This document shows, in pieces, positions 24,054 to 33,674 of a stretch of 58,981 nucleotides of DNA. Location of the stretch: NCBI GenBank assembly GCA_009781635.1, contig WQXU01000017.1, positions 1 through 58,981 of the forward strand, given 5' to 3'. The notes under the pieces are model-generated. The model did not search any database, was not told the DNA's origin, and was given only the letters and a program-made list of their open reading frames with translations. The stretch is from Treponema sp. (GTDB lineage Bacteria; Spirochaetota; Spirochaetia; Treponematales; Breznakiellaceae). Each line of letters opens with the position of its first letter. The stretch's first letter is position 1. The position numbers and the translations under genes were made by a program.

Positions 24054-24806
24054 TTAAATACTTTTTGTCTCTTGTGCTTCCAGTATTAAAAGCGTTTTCG
24101 GATCCAGCCTCATTGCCATCGACTTGGAAATAATTGAATCCCTGTCCTTGGAAATGGAAAGCTCAACATGATCCTGTTTTGGCTGTAAAATAATCACAAC
24201 ATCGATGCTTTCAATGCAGCTGCCAAGCACAACAGGAATATTTTCCTTGTCGTATGCCGGTGCGCCATTCTCGTTTACAGAACAGCTGTACCAGACTCTA
24301 AGGCCAAGCTCTATGGCAAATGTTTTAACAGCGGCGATGCTTTCCTTCAGGCTGTTTACCTTATCAGCGGCAAGACGTGAAAAATCAAAGCCGTCAATTA
24401 TAATGGAATCTGCCTTAAAACCGCCTTCTATAATCATTGCCCTAAGGCTCTTGATAATCTGATCAATTGAGATTCCGTCCTGATTAAAACTCATAAGTAC
24501 GCGGTTTTTAACAAGATCATTTTCTATTTCAGCAGCGTTTTCAAGATTTTTTCTGTTTATAAATTCGCTGAAAATATCCTCGTACCACAAATGCACGTAT
24601 TGGGTGTATTGTCCCAGAAAGAACGAGACATGAATAACCTTTTTTCCCTGAAGAAGTTTATCCAGGGCAAGCTGCACAAGCACCGATGTTTTTCCCACTC
24701 CGTTAGGTGAAGCTATAACTCCGATTTCACCGGGTTTAAGTCCGCCGTTTATGGATTGCTCAAAAATGCGAATGGGACTGCGTTGAATAAGTTCATTCAA
24801 TAACAT
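24054..24806 (-). CDS. RecA/DnaB-like P-loop ATPase
   Basis: This 250-residue single-domain ATPase has Walker A SPNGVGKT (33-40) and Walker B SIIIDGFD (about 134-141), with the layout of RecA-fold DnaB/RadA/KaiC-like proteins. No zinc finger (RadA) or DnaB N-terminal domain is present. The Walker A lacks the usual GxxGxGKT spacing and reads GVIASPNGVGKT. Its gene starts 11 bases after fusA stops, so they are probably co-transcribed. The role is unknown; hexamer formation on nucleic acid or a signalling ATPase are both possible. Confidence 0.75.
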   Translation of the reverse strand: MLLNELIQRSPIRIFEQSINGGLKPGEIGVIASPNGVGKTSVLVQLALDKLLQGKKVIHVSFFLGQYTQYVHLWYEDIFSEFINRKNLENAAEIENDLVKNRVLMSFNQDGISIDQIIKSLRAMIIEGGFKADSIIIDGFDFSRLAADKVNSLKESIAAVKTFAIELGLRVWYSCSVNENGAPAYDKENIPVVLGSCIESIDVVIILQPKQDHVELSISKDRDSIISKSMAMRLDPKTLLILEAQETKSI

Positions 24807-24817
24807 TTTTTATCTCC

Positions 24818-26923
24818 TTATCTCTGATCTTTTCTTCGTTTTTCTTCGGCATCTTTAATTAATGCTTCGGAAACGCTCTGGGGAACTTTTGAGTATTTTT
24901 CAAATTCCATTGTAAACTCCGCCTTGCCCTGGGTGAGCGAGCGCAAAGCAGTGGAATAACCGAACATTTCGCTTAACGGAACTTCCGCTTCAACGCGGGA
25001 GAATTGTCCGTCCTCAACAGACGAAGAAATTATGCCGCGCCTTTGATTAATCGAACCAAAAACATTTCCCTGGAACTCGGTCGGGCCTTCCACCGTCACT
25101 TTCATAATTGGTTCAAGTATGCACGGCTTTGCCTTGTTATATGCTTCGCGGAAAGCGCCGATTGCCGCCTGCTGGAACGCAATGTCCGATGAATCAACAG
25201 GATGGCTTTGGCCGTCAATTATCACACAGCGGATATTTACAATTGGAAAGCCAATCAGGCTGCCCTTTTTAATTGCCTCTTTAAAACCCTTATCGCAGCT
25301 TGGCACATATTCGGTGGGAATTGCTCCGCCCTTAATCATGTCTGTAAACTCATAATCGCCGCCTGCAAACGGTTCCATATAACCTGCAACGCGCCCGTAC
25401 TGACCGGAGCCGCCTGTCTGCTTTCTATGCGTGTAGTTAAACTCGGCCTTTTGCGTAATTGTTTCACGATAGGCAACCTGCGGCGCGCCCGTATCAACTT
25501 CGCATTTATACTCGCGGCGCATGCGCTCAATATAAACTTCAAGATGAAGCTCTCCCATTCCCTTTATGATGGTCTGGTTCGATTCCAGATCGACATAAGT
25601 CTGAAAAGTAGGGTCTTCTTTTGTAAAACGATTAAGCGCTTTCGCCATCTGGTCTGCGCTTTTTTTGTCTTTTGGAGTGACAGCTAACGAAATGACGGGA
25701 GCGGGAACAAACATCGATGTCATGGCATAGTTAAGGCCGCCGCCGCAGAATGTATCGCCGCTCGCGCAGTCAATTCCAAAAAGCGCAACGATGTCACCCG
25801 GCGAACCCTCGCTGATATCTTCCATGCTGTCCGCATGCATGCGCACCAAACGCCCCACTTTGAACTTTTTGCGCGCCCGCGTATTCTGAAGCTCATCGCC
25901 TTTTTTTAATTTACCCTGATAGATGCGCACATATGTAAGCTGACCATACTGGCCGTCTTCCAGTTTAAAGCCAAGCGCAACGGTGTTATTTTTCTCGCCT
26001 GCATCAAGCTCAATTTTTGCTTCGTTGTTGTCAAGATCGAGCGCGTAGTTTTTTACCTCTGTCGGATTGGGAAGATAGTTCATAACTCCGTCCAGCAGCG
26101 GCTGGATTCCCTTAAATTTATAAGCGGAACCCATCATTACAGGAACAAATTTCTCGGTGAGAGTTCCCTTGCGGATTGCCGTATGAATCATTTCCTGCGG
26201 GATTTCTTTTCCGTCAAGAATACTTTCGGCAAGATCGTCGCATAACATGGACAGCTCATCCAGCATTTCTTCGCGGTATTTGTCTGCGTCAGCTTTTAAG
26301 TGCGCAGGGATTTCTGCGATGCGGAGAATCTCGCCCTGGGGCCCGTCAAAGTAGACAGCCTTCATGGCGATCAAATCCACAACGCCTTCAAGTTTATCTT
26401 CAAGCCCGATGGGGATTTGAATCATTACCGCAGGCAGACCAAGCTTTTCGCGCAACTGCATCCGCACCTTGAAAGGATTGGCGCCGGTGCGATCGCACTT
26501 GTTTACAAACGCAATGCGCGGCACATTATAACGCTTAAGCTGACGGTCTACAGTGATGGACTGCGACTGCACTCCTCCGACTGCACAAAGAACAAGAATC
26601 GCTCCGTCAAGAACACGAAGAGAACGCTCAACCTCTATGGTAAAATCAACGTGTCCCGGCGTGTCGATAACATTAACGGTATGGTCTTTCCAGGTTACCT
26701 GAGTTGCAGCGGACTGAATTGTAATACCGCGTTCCCTTTCAAGCTCCATATGGTCCATGGTAGCACCGACGCCGTCCTTGCCCCGGACTTCGTGAATAGC
26801 ATGAATTTTTTTACTATAAAACAGAATACGCTCTGAAAGGGTGGTTTTCCCCGAATCGATGTGGGCGCTGATTCCGATGTTGCGCATCATTAAAACCCTG
26901 TTTTGGGTGTTGTCAAAGCTCAT
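24818..26923 (-). CDS. fusA: Elongation factor G, spirochaetal EF-G1 type
   Basis: This is the full five-domain translocase, 701 residues from the ATG at 26923. That start has AAGGAG nine bases upstream; a longer frame to 27151 adds 76 residues without EF-G character. The G1 motif reads AHIDSGKTT rather than the usual HIDAGKTT. The switch region [22 protein letters not shown] and [10 protein letters not shown] with [12 protein letters not shown] closely resemble mitochondrial EF-G1 and spirochaetal EF-G1 proteins, which in such species share work with a second recycling EF-G. That partner is not in the window. The RecA-like ATPase gene follows. Confidence 0.95.
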   Translation of the reverse strand: MSFDNTQNRVLMMRNIGISAHIDSGKTTLSERILFYSKKIHAIHEVRGKDGVGATMDHMELERERGITIQSAATQVTWKDHTVNVIDTPGHVDFTIEVERSLRVLDGAILVLCAVGGVQSQSITVDRQLKRYNVPRIAFVNKCDRTGANPFKVRMQLREKLGLPAVMIQIPIGLEDKLEGVVDLIAMKAVYFDGPQGEILRIAEIPAHLKADADKYREEMLDELSMLCDDLAESILDGKEIPQEMIHTAIRKGTLTEKFVPVMMGSAYKFKGIQPLLDGVMNYLPNPTEVKNYALDLDNNEAKIELDAGEKNNTVALGFKLEDGQYGQLTYVRIYQGKLKKGDELQNTRARKKFKVGRLVRMHADSMEDISEGSPGDIVALFGIDCASGDTFCGGGLNYAMTSMFVPAPVISLAVTPKDKKSADQMAKALNRFTKEDPTFQTYVDLESNQTIIKGMGELHLEVYIERMRREYKCEVDTGAPQVAYRETITQKAEFNYTHRKQTGGSGQYGRVAGYMEPFAGGDYEFTDMIKGGAIPTEYVPSCDKGFKEAIKKGSLIGFPIVNIRCVIIDGQSHPVDSSDIAFQQAAIGAFREAYNKAKPCILEPIMKVTVEGPTEFQGNVFGSINQRRGIISSSVEDGQFSRVEAEVPLSEMFGYSTALRSLTQGKAEFTMEFEKYSKVPQSVSEALIKDAEEKRRKDQR

Positions 26924-27417
26924 TTCCTGATACTCCTTCATATTTCCTGACTGCAATAGCCAGGTAAGCAATAAATGCCTGCGTACAGCAAAGAATAGCA
27001 AGGCTTGCAAATATATGCAAGGGGATGTTAAAACCTGCGAATAAATTGAAAAATAGGCATATGCGGCTCCTTCCAGGTTATTAACTGGTTTTCCACAGGT
27101 GAATAAATTGGTAATCTCATGTATTTCTGTAAATAATGCTGATAACTCCAATATTTAAAATATGTAATTCGTTGTATAGTAAGGAATTAGCTATACCCGT
27201 TATTTGAAAATTTTCTGCGCAGCGCCGGATTGTATAGAATTTAATACATATCCGGGATTATTCAGGTTATATACACAGGTTTTCCACAATCAAATTAATG
27301 AAAAACCCAGGTTTATAAAACAAATTTGTACCTTTTTTTACCTTTTTCCTTGACAATGCATCAAATTTAGTCTATTCTTATAAAGAATTTGAATTTTCTT
27401 CGGTAAGGGGTTTAACT
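26924..27417. other. Intergenic region between fusA and rny with DnaA-box-like sites
   Basis: This 494-base region separates divergent fusA and rny. It contains two TTTTCCACA sequences (27089-27097 and 27280-27288), one base from the DnaA consensus TTATCCACA. AT-rich DNA with a GTATAG...CTATAC inverted repeat (about 27173-27196) lies between them. The rny promoter is at 27350-27378. No open reading frame or RNA gene is evident. No dnaA or dnaN gene is nearby, so calling it an origin would be premature. Confidence 0.5.
27350..27378 (+). promoter_or_regulatory. rny promoter
   Basis: TTGACA (27350-27355), a 17-base spacer and TATTCT (27373-27378) form a strong sigma-70 promoter 39 bases before the ATG. 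AAGGGG at 27405-27410 is the ribosome-binding site. Confidence 0.8.
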
Positions 27418-28947
27418 ATGAGTGTAATGCTCTGGATTGTCCTCCCTCTTGCCGGGTTAACCTTAGGCTGGATAATTAGATGGCTTTATGCCAGATTTCA
27501 ACTTACGGCATCGGAGCAATTTGCAGAACGAATAAAACATGATGCAATAAAAGAAGCGGAAGCAAAGAAGAAAGAGATTCTTCTTGAGGCAAAAGAACAG
27601 GTAATCCGTGAAAGGAACCAGCAAGAGAGGGAGACCCGGGAACGCAGGGGTGAGTTACAGCGATATGAGCGCCGTGTAGTACAAAAAGAAGAAGCGATAG
27701 ATAAAAAAACCGCTCAAATTGAGCGGACCGAGCAGTTGTTTGTCGAAAAAGAAAAAACATTTCAAATACGCGAGGAAGCGCTGTCCAAAGAAGAACAGCG
27801 TTACCGTGCGGAGCTGGAGCGGATTTCGGGATTAAGTTCCGAAGAAGCCAAGGCTTTGATTATTCATGATTTGGAAAATGAGGCAAAACACGATGCTCAA
27901 TCGCTTATTAACAAGATCGAGCAGGAAGCAAATCTCGCGGCTGAAAAAAGAGCCCGTGATATTCTTGTAACCACGATTCAAAGATTGTCAACGGAAGTGA
28001 CAGGCGATGTAACGGTAACAACTGTTACGCTGCCCAATGATGAAATGAAGGGGCGAATAATCGGCCGGGAAGGCCGTAACATCCGCACCCTGGAAACCTT
28101 AACAGGCGCAGATATCATCATAGACGACACGCCCGAAGCGGTTGTCATTTCCTGCTTTGATCCGGTTCGCCGGGAAATTGCGAAGATCGCGCTTGAACGG
28201 CTCATTCTTGACGGCCGTATTCATCCGGCGCGCATTGAGGAAATTGTCATAAAGATAAGCAAAGACATTTCGCAGAAGATCTTTGAAGAAGGCGAAAAAG
28301 TCCTGTTCGACATGGGCATCCATAATATCAAGCAGGATGCTGTCCGCGCGCTTGGAAGGCTTTATTTCCGTACCAGTTACGGGCAGAACGTGCTTCACCA
28401 TTCAAGGGAAGTGGCGGTAATTGCCGGGATGCTGGCAGCCGAAGTCGGCTGCAACCGCGACATTGCAAAGCGCGCAGCGTTGTTACACGACATTGGCAAG
28501 GGTGTGGAATCCGATTCCGATCTTAACCATGCGGAAATCGGCATGGATATGGCGCGCAAAATGGGTGAAGACGCAAGGATTATTAACGCCATAGGCAGCC
28601 ACCACAATGACATTGAGCCAACTTGCGTAGAAGCTGTCATCGTGCAGATTGCCGATGCCATTTCCGCGGCGCGTCCCGGTGCACGCAAGGAAACCCTGGA
28701 CAACTACATGAAGCGTCTTGAAAACCTAGAAGCTATTGCTACAGGTTTTAACGGCGTTGACAAGTCATTTGCCATTCAGGCAGGCCGCGAACTCCGCATC
28801 CTTGTAAATAATGATGTTGTTAACGATGATCAGACGCGGGAACTTGCAAAGGAAATTGCCAAGAAGATCGAAAGCGATCTAAGATACCCGGGACGCATCA
28901 AAGTAACAATGATCCGTGAGACGCGAATTACAGAATACGCCCGCTAG
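27418..28947 (+). CDS. rny: Ribonuclease Y
   Basis: RNase Y is the membrane-bound endoribonuclease that starts mRNA decay in bacteria lacking RNase E. This 509-residue protein has the complete layout: a membrane helix (3-26), a long coiled coil (30-180), a KH RNA-binding domain with GRIIGREGRN at 212-221, and an HD domain with His357-Asp358 in ALLHDIGKG. The length matches the family. It has its own strong promoter and a terminator 24 bases after its stop, so it is a single-gene unit. Confidence 0.96.
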   Translation: MSVMLWIVLPLAGLTLGWIIRWLYARFQLTASEQFAERIKHDAIKEAEAKKKEILLEAKEQVIRERNQQERETRERRGELQRYERRVVQKEEAIDKKTAQIERTEQLFVEKEKTFQIREEALSKEEQRYRAELERISGLSSEEAKALIIHDLENEAKHDAQSLINKIEQEANLAAEKRARDILVTTIQRLSTEVTGDVTVTTVTLPNDEMKGRIIGREGRNIRTLETLTGADIIIDDTPEAVVISCFDPVRREIAKIALERLILDGRIHPARIEEIVIKISKDISQKIFEEGEKVLFDMGIHNIKQDAVRALGRLYFRTSYGQNVLHHSREVAVIAGMLAAEVGCNRDIAKRAALLHDIGKGVESDSDLNHAEIGMDMARKMGEDARIINAIGSHHNDIEPTCVEAVIVQIADAISAARPGARKETLDNYMKRLENLEAIATGFNGVDKSFAIQAGRELRILVNNDVVNDDQTRELAKEIAKKIESDLRYPGRIKVTMIRETRITEYAR

Positions 28948-28970
28948 GCACTCTTGCACCAGTATATTGG

Positions 28971-29002
28971 AAAACCTCGTCATTAAAAGACGGGGTTTTT
29001 TA
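28971..29002 (+). terminator. Rho-independent terminator of rny
   Basis: AAAACCTCGTC (28971-28981) pairs with GACGGGGTTTT (28989-28999) through one wobble, with a seven-base loop and a run of Ts. Confidence 0.88.
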
Positions 29003-29024
29003 ATGTATTTATAAGTATTAATGC

Positions 29025-29052
29025 TTGACATTTTTTTTTATTATGTCATAAT
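29025..29052 (+). promoter_or_regulatory. Promoter of the acyl-CoA synthetase gene, implying a leaderless mRNA
   Basis: TTGACA (29025-29030), 16 bases, then CATAAT (29047-29052) ends six bases before the ATG at 29059. Transcription should start at or next to the A of the ATG. No Shine-Dalgarno sequence can fit. Confidence 0.65.
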
Positions 29053-29058
29053 TGACCA

Positions 29059-30975
29059 ATGGAAGTAACAACACTACCCAGGATCGTTCAAAGGAATGTC
29101 CGGGACAAACCAAACTTCGTTGCACAGTACAGCAAGGATAAGGATGAAGTTTTTCAACCTACTACTTTTGCTCAGATGTACAACGAGATCCTCGCCTGTG
29201 CTGCAGGATTAAAAGAAGCAGGCATTAAACGCGGGGATCATGTCGGATTCATTTCGGATAATCGAAAAGAATGGCTAATTATTGACTATAGCATCCTTTG
29301 TTTAGGCGCAGCTGATGTCCCGCGGGGCTGTGATTCAATAGCGGAAGAGCTGGCATACATCCTTTCATTCGGAGACTGCAAAACCGTTGTATTAGAAAAC
29401 GAAACGCAGATGGCAAAAATTCTGCCGCTCCGGAATAAAATGCCCCAGCTTGAAATGTTTATTATTATTGATAATGATTTTGATAAAGATAAATATAAAA
29501 ATGAGCTGTCCGGCATCAATGTTCTGGGTTATCTGGACATAATGGAAAAAGGTAAAACCATTATAGCTAAAGAAGGCGCCAAACCTATTGAAGATGAAAT
29601 TGCAAAGGGTCAGGGCGATGATGTTGCCACCGTTATTTTTACATCCGGAACTACAGGCGAACCCAAGGGTGTAATGCTGACGCACAGTAATATATTAAAC
29701 ATGGCCAAACATGCCATGCAGATTATAAACCACAAACCCGGCGATATCTGGCTTACAGTTCTGCCTGTGTGGCATTCATTTGAACGCGCAATTCAATACA
29801 TTACGCAGTATGACGCTAATGCGCTGGCTTACTCAAAACCGATTGGAAAAATCATGCTTGCGGATTTCCAGAAGATACGTCCTCAATGGATGACTGCCGT
29901 TCCGCGTTTATGGGAAGCATTGCGCGCCGGCGTATACCGGAACGCCGCTGCAAGCGGCAAGGTAAAGATTTTAAATCTCTTTGTAAAAATTTCATCCACG
30001 CATGAGATGTTCAAAAACATGCTGCTTGGCCTAACACCTCAATTCAAGCGCAGATGCGTACCCCTGGACATGCTTGTTTCATTCATCCCCTTCCTGCTTT
30101 TAAGCCCTCTTCGCGGACTTGCCAATGTACTGGTGTTTAAAAAAATAAAGAAAATGCTCGGCGGAAAATTTAAAGCGGGAATCTCAGGCGGCGCGGCGCT
30201 GCCGGAAGCTGTCGATAAATTCTTTGCGGCGGCAGGCGTTTTAATACTTGAAGGTTACGGCCTTACAGAGACTGCTCCCGTACTCGGCGTACGTTATACA
30301 AAACATCCTGTTCCTGAAACAGTCGGACCGCAGTTTCCAAAAATGGAAATTGAAATCCGCGATCTTGAAACCGATAAGGTTGTAAAACCCGGGCAAAAAG
30401 GCGTCCTGTACGCAAGAGGCCCTCAGATAATGAAGGGTTATTACAAGAGACCGGATAAAACCAGCGAAGTAATAGACAAGGACGGCTGGTTTAACACAGG
30501 AGACATTGGGCTTAAAACCTGGAAGGGCGAAATAAAACTTACAGGCCGCGCCAAGGACACAATTGTTCTCTTAGGCGGTGAAAACATTGAACCTGTTCCC
30601 ATTGAAAATAAAATCCGTGATTCTTCTTTTATTGATCATGCAGTTGTGCTGGGACAGGATCAAAAACACCTTGCTGCGCTTATAGTGCCCAGCTTTGACA
30701 GCATTGAAGTTTATGCCAAGGAAAATAACATCGCTTACATGGATATGGAAAGCCTTGTTAAAACACCGGAAATAAAAGAGCTTATTCAGGCCGAAATTAC
30801 AGAACGTATAAACCGTAAAACAGGTTTCCGCGGCTTTGAAATGATCTCCCGTTCATTCCTTGTTTCCAAACCTTTCGAGATAGGCCAGGAGCTTTCTCAG
30901 AAGATGGATTATAAACGCCATAAAATCCTGGAAATTTATAAAAAAGAAATCGCAGAACTTTTCAAAGAATCCTGA
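29059..30975 (+). CDS. Long-chain fatty-acid-CoA ligase (AMP-forming)
   Basis: This 638-residue ANL-superfamily enzyme activates a carboxylic acid with ATP to an acyl-AMP and then forms the acyl-CoA. The P-loop-like motif TVIFTSGTTGEPKGVMLTH is at about 191-209. LEGYGLTETAP and FNTGDIG (the ATP-ribose Asp) are also present. The length and the insertion between the motifs fit the eukaryote-like long-chain FadD15/ACSL branch. No acyltransferase genes are adjacent. The start is supported by a promoter whose -10 is six bases away, so the mRNA is probably leaderless. mtnN converges on it. Confidence 0.92.
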   Translation: MEVTTLPRIVQRNVRDKPNFVAQYSKDKDEVFQPTTFAQMYNEILACAAGLKEAGIKRGDHVGFISDNRKEWLIIDYSILCLGAADVPRGCDSIAEELAYILSFGDCKTVVLENETQMAKILPLRNKMPQLEMFIIIDNDFDKDKYKNELSGINVLGYLDIMEKGKTIIAKEGAKPIEDEIAKGQGDDVATVIFTSGTTGEPKGVMLTHSNILNMAKHAMQIINHKPGDIWLTVLPVWHSFERAIQYITQYDANALAYSKPIGKIMLADFQKIRPQWMTAVPRLWEALRAGVYRNAAASGKVKILNLFVKISSTHEMFKNMLLGLTPQFKRRCVPLDMLVSFIPFLLLSPLRGLANVLVFKKIKKMLGGKFKAGISGGAALPEAVDKFFAAAGVLILEGYGLTETAPVLGVRYTKHPVPETVGPQFPKMEIEIRDLETDKVVKPGQKGVLYARGPQIMKGYYKRPDKTSEVIDKDGWFNTGDIGLKTWKGEIKLTGRAKDTIVLLGGENIEPVPIENKIRDSSFIDHAVVLGQDQKHLAALIVPSFDSIEVYAKENNIAYMDMESLVKTPEIKELIQAEITERINRKTGFRGFEMISRSFLVSKPFEIGQELSQKMDYKRHKILEIYKKEIAELFKES

Positions 30976-30986
30976 TATTTTATCTG

Positions 30987-31012
30987 ACCGCTTGTCTGTT
31001 CAGGCAGGCGGT
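30987..31012. terminator. Hairpin between convergent acyl-CoA synthetase and mtnN genes
   Basis: ACCGCTTG (30987-30994) pairs with CAGGCGGT (31005-31012) with one wobble. Neither side has a good U-tract. It touches the mtnN stop codon and may end transcription weakly in both directions. Confidence 0.4.
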
Positions 31013-31728
31013 TAGAAATTTAATTCCCTTACAATTCTCATTACTATTTGTGAAGAGTGCCTGGAAGCAATGGGCAGAAACTCGTTAAAACTTACAGGAG
31101 ATTCGGTTCCGGCAACATCCGAGAGCGCTCTTATTACAAGAACGGGAACGGAAAAAAGAGCGCAGCAATGAGCGATGGCCGCTCCTTCCATTTCAACTGC
31201 ATCAATTTCGGGGAACACCTTCCTGACATTGTTTATGCGCTCCGGTTCATGCATAAATATGTCTCCGGAGCCAATTATGCCTCTTCTGTGGTTAAAATCG
31301 GCCGGAAGTATTTTTTCCCGCTTAAGCTCATCAACTGCATTTTCAGCATGCTTTACAAGCTCTTCATTTACAGGAAAAATCTGCGGCTGACCGGGAAGCT
31401 GGCCGGGAGCATAATTAAAAGCTGTAACATCAACATCATGATAAACAAGGCCGGATGAAATAATGGCATCACCTACTTTTAATTGCGGGTTTATCCCGCC
31501 AGCAGAACCTGTATTAATAACACAGTCAGGCTTGAACTGCTGAATAAGCAGCGCACAGCCGACTGCGGCATTTACTTTTCCTATACCGCAGCGCAGTGCT
31601 GTAACATCCTTGCCGTCAATCCTGCCGGTAAAAAATTCAAACATGCCGTTTTTATGTGTTTCATATTTTCCCATGGTTTCGCAAAGAAGGCTTAGTTCTT
31701 TTTCCATCGCGCCGATTATTCCAATCAT
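31012..31728 (-). CDS. mtnN: 5'-methylthioadenosine/S-adenosylhomocysteine nucleosidase
   Basis: MtnN (Pfs) cleaves adenine from methylthioadenosine and S-adenosylhomocysteine, giving S-ribosylhomocysteine for LuxS. The 238-residue sequence shows MIGIIGAMEKE at the start, NTGSAGG (phosphate/ribose-site loop), VYHDVDVTAF, the substrate-binding VEMEGAAIAH, and the catalytic Asp in RALSDVAG. The length is typical. Its ATG overlaps the stop of the diguanylate cyclase gene by four bases (ATGA-type), so it is the last gene of the long minus-strand cluster. luxS is present at 37833, divergent from that cluster. Confidence 0.96.
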   Translation of the reverse strand: MIGIIGAMEKELSLLCETMGKYETHKNGMFEFFTGRIDGKDVTALRCGIGKVNAAVGCALLIQQFKPDCVINTGSAGGINPQLKVGDAIISSGLVYHDVDVTAFNYAPGQLPGQPQIFPVNEELVKHAENAVDELKREKILPADFNHRRGIIGSGDIFMHEPERINNVRKVFPEIDAVEMEGAAIAHCCALFSVPVLVIRALSDVAGTESPVSFNEFLPIASRHSSQIVMRIVRELNF

Positions 31729-32921
31729 AACATCTCCACTATAGGGGTATATATCTGCAATTTTTCAATTGAGCAGCCTTGATCCGGATGCGGATCGACA
31801 ACACCCGGATTCCACAGGGTACAGCGATTGCGCCCGCGTTCTTTTGAAATATAAAGAGCCTCATCCGCGCGGCGGATAATGCTGTTAATATCTGCTGCAT
31901 TTCCGTCAAAAGTATAAATGCCCATGCTGATTGTCACCTGCGGCAGCGGAATATCCCACGGCACCTTCATTCCGGCGATACTTAACCTAAGGCGTTCTGC
32001 AATATTCCAGACAGTATGTTTATCTGTATCCGGCAGAAGCACCGTGAATTCTTCGCCGCCGAAGCGTGAGGGGATATCAATTTCGCGCACTCCGTTCTTT
32101 ATAACCTGGGCGACATGTTCCAGCACCCTGTCTCCGGCAAGATGTCCGTAGGTATCGTTAAAGTTTTTAAACCTGTCAACGTCCATTACGATAATCGATG
32201 AATAATAATTAATACGCTTTGTTCTTAATATTTCTTCGTTAAGCCTTGTAAGGAAAAAACCATGATTGTAAAGTCCTGTTTTTACATCACGCAGGGAATG
32301 TTCGTAATGCAGAAGATTTTTAATTGCCTGCGAAACAAAGCACATAAGCTGCTGAAGAAAATATAATTCATCGCGGTTGTATCCGTCATCAAAGTTTTTA
32401 TTGCCAATCAGAATAATTCCGTACAATCCGAAGGGACCAAGAATGGGAACTGCGATTTCTGTTTTTATATCCAGATACGGCTTTAAAGCCTCATCATTGC
32501 TTAACTGAAAAGCCAGCAGCTCAAAATTTATGGGCAATGGATATTTTCTGAAAAATTTTTCAAACGGAGTGATGTTGTCTACATGAAGATTTATATCGAC
32601 AGGCTGGCAATTTTTATATGCCCTGATTGTAATGTCTTCTTTGGTTTGAACCGGCTTCCATAAAAAGGCAATAAACACAGGCACAAACTGATCATATATT
32701 TGATAGACAGTGGCGTCCATAATTTCGTCTATCGTGGTGCGGTTAAAAATATCCAGTCCTCTTGTCAGCAGAGTCTCATAATTGCGTATATCACGATTCA
32801 GGGATTTAATATGCTCAATCACGCCGATATCCTGCAGCAAAGAATAGTTCTTTTTTACCTCAGGATTTGCAAGAAAATCATTATTGTCTTCTCTCTGCGC
32901 TTCTATGGGTATTTCTTCCAT
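31725..32921 (-). CDS. GAF-GGDEF diguanylate cyclase
   Basis: Residues 50-200 look like a GAF-type sensor domain. Residues 205-370 form a GGDEF domain that makes cyclic di-GMP from two GTP. The active-site loop is GGEEF (288-292), a functional variant. An inhibitory I-site RxxD is present as REID (279-282), exactly five residues before it, so product feedback is expected. There is no signal peptide or membrane helix, so it is cytosolic. GAGG precedes the ATG. It overlaps mtnN by four bases and follows a small conserved gene. Two HD-GYP phosphodiesterase-like genes in the window could oppose it. Confidence 0.93.
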   Translation of the reverse strand: MEEIPIEAQREDNNDFLANPEVKKNYSLLQDIGVIEHIKSLNRDIRNYETLLTRGLDIFNRTTIDEIMDATVYQIYDQFVPVFIAFLWKPVQTKEDITIRAYKNCQPVDINLHVDNITPFEKFFRKYPLPINFELLAFQLSNDEALKPYLDIKTEIAVPILGPFGLYGIILIGNKNFDDGYNRDELYFLQQLMCFVSQAIKNLLHYEHSLRDVKTGLYNHGFFLTRLNEEILRTKRINYYSSIIVMDVDRFKNFNDTYGHLAGDRVLEHVAQVIKNGVREIDIPSRFGGEEFTVLLPDTDKHTVWNIAERLRLSIAGMKVPWDIPLPQVTISMGIYTFDGNAADINSIIRRADEALYISKERGRNRCTLWNPGVVDPHPDQGCSIEKLQIYTPIVEML

Positions 32922-32929
32922 TCCGCCTC

Positions 32930-33451
32930 TCAGGTAATCGAGAAATATTCACTTATAGGCCTGCGCCACTCGCTGTTAACATCTTTTACTTCCCATTCAT
33001 AGATTTTCTTAATAGTAAAATCCCTCATGTCCGGCGGATTATTATAATGAATAATTCCAAAACGCCCTCCGCCAATGTAACAAACACTGTCATTGGTATC
33101 AAGATTTTCTATTTCAGAGATCCTGGCAAGAACACAATCAAAATGAACAGGACGGCCTGTGTCCTTATCGCAGATTGCTGTTGTAATATCATTTATCTGT
33201 TTCCCGCACCAGGAGCAATCAGGCGTTGTTATAGGGCTGCTTGCAGGCAGTTCCGGAGCTGTCCATTGAGGCCTGTCGTGAGGGCTTGAACGGTTCTTTT
33301 CAAACTTTCCTTCGGAAAAAAGATTTTCACCGCCTGTTACCGCTGTGTGTTTTTTAGCATGTTTTTGGGTATCTTCCCTGCGTCCGGAGAAACGTGTTTT
33401 ATTTTGCAGACCTTGACGATTCTTGCGGTTATTTCCGCCTTTTCCGCTCAT
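32930..33451 (-). CDS. Conserved hypothetical protein with Cys/His zinc-knuckle-like motif
   Basis: This 173-residue protein has a very basic, Arg/Lys/Asn-rich disordered N-terminus (1-70). A compact domain follows with CSWCGK and, about 20 residues later, HFDCVL, a CxxC...HxxC arrangement that probably binds zinc. The C-terminal part (RFGIIHYNNPPD and IKKIYEWEV) is strand-rich. I know no function; the basic tail suggests RNA or ribosome binding. It overlaps the 81-codon gene upstream and is followed eight bases later by the diguanylate cyclase, inside the ribosomal-to-mtnN gene run. Confidence 0.72.
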   Translation of the reverse strand: MSGKGGNNRKNRQGLQNKTRFSGRREDTQKHAKKHTAVTGGENLFSEGKFEKNRSSPHDRPQWTAPELPASSPITTPDCSWCGKQINDITTAICDKDTGRPVHFDCVLARISEIENLDTNDSVCYIGGGRFGIIHYNNPPDMRDFTIKKIYEWEVKDVNSEWRRPISEYFSIT

Positions 33452-33674
33452 TTAAACCACCTTCTGTTATTTCCATAAGTTCTTTACTAAGTACCAGAGC
33501 CAGCCTTTGAATTGCAGCATGGAGGTAATCCTCATCATCTATACGATGCCGCAGAGATTCCAGCCTGTCCGGCCTTTGGAGCTGCAGGCGATTAGATATA
33601 TTAATACTAATTGCCGCGCCGGATACTTCACCTGCGAACCGCGAATCTGGATTCGCTGAGAGTTCTCTTATCAT
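33429..33674 (-). CDS. Conserved hypothetical protein (81 aa)
   Basis: This small protein has a short N-terminal strand region (GEVSGAAISINISNR) and then a helical part with HAAIQRLALVLSKELMEI. Its start overlaps the yraN stop by four bases and its end overlaps the next gene by 23 bases. Tight overlaps on both sides suggest a real gene in a translationally coupled run. No family is recognised. In other bacteria a small gene often accompanies yraN, but I cannot equate them. Confidence 0.6.
   Translation of the reverse strand: MIRELSANPDSRFAGEVSGAAISINISNRLQLQRPDRLESLRHRIDDEDYLHAAIQRLALVLSKELMEITEGGLNERKRRK

Noticed and set aside
26924-27151. N-terminal extension of EF-G by 76 residues
   Set aside because: No EF-G homology and no ribosome-binding site at 27151; the ATG at 26923 has AAGGAG at good spacing and gives normal length.
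27089-27288. Replication origin
   Set aside because: Only two imperfect DnaA-like boxes, and no dnaA, dnaN or gyrase genes nearby.
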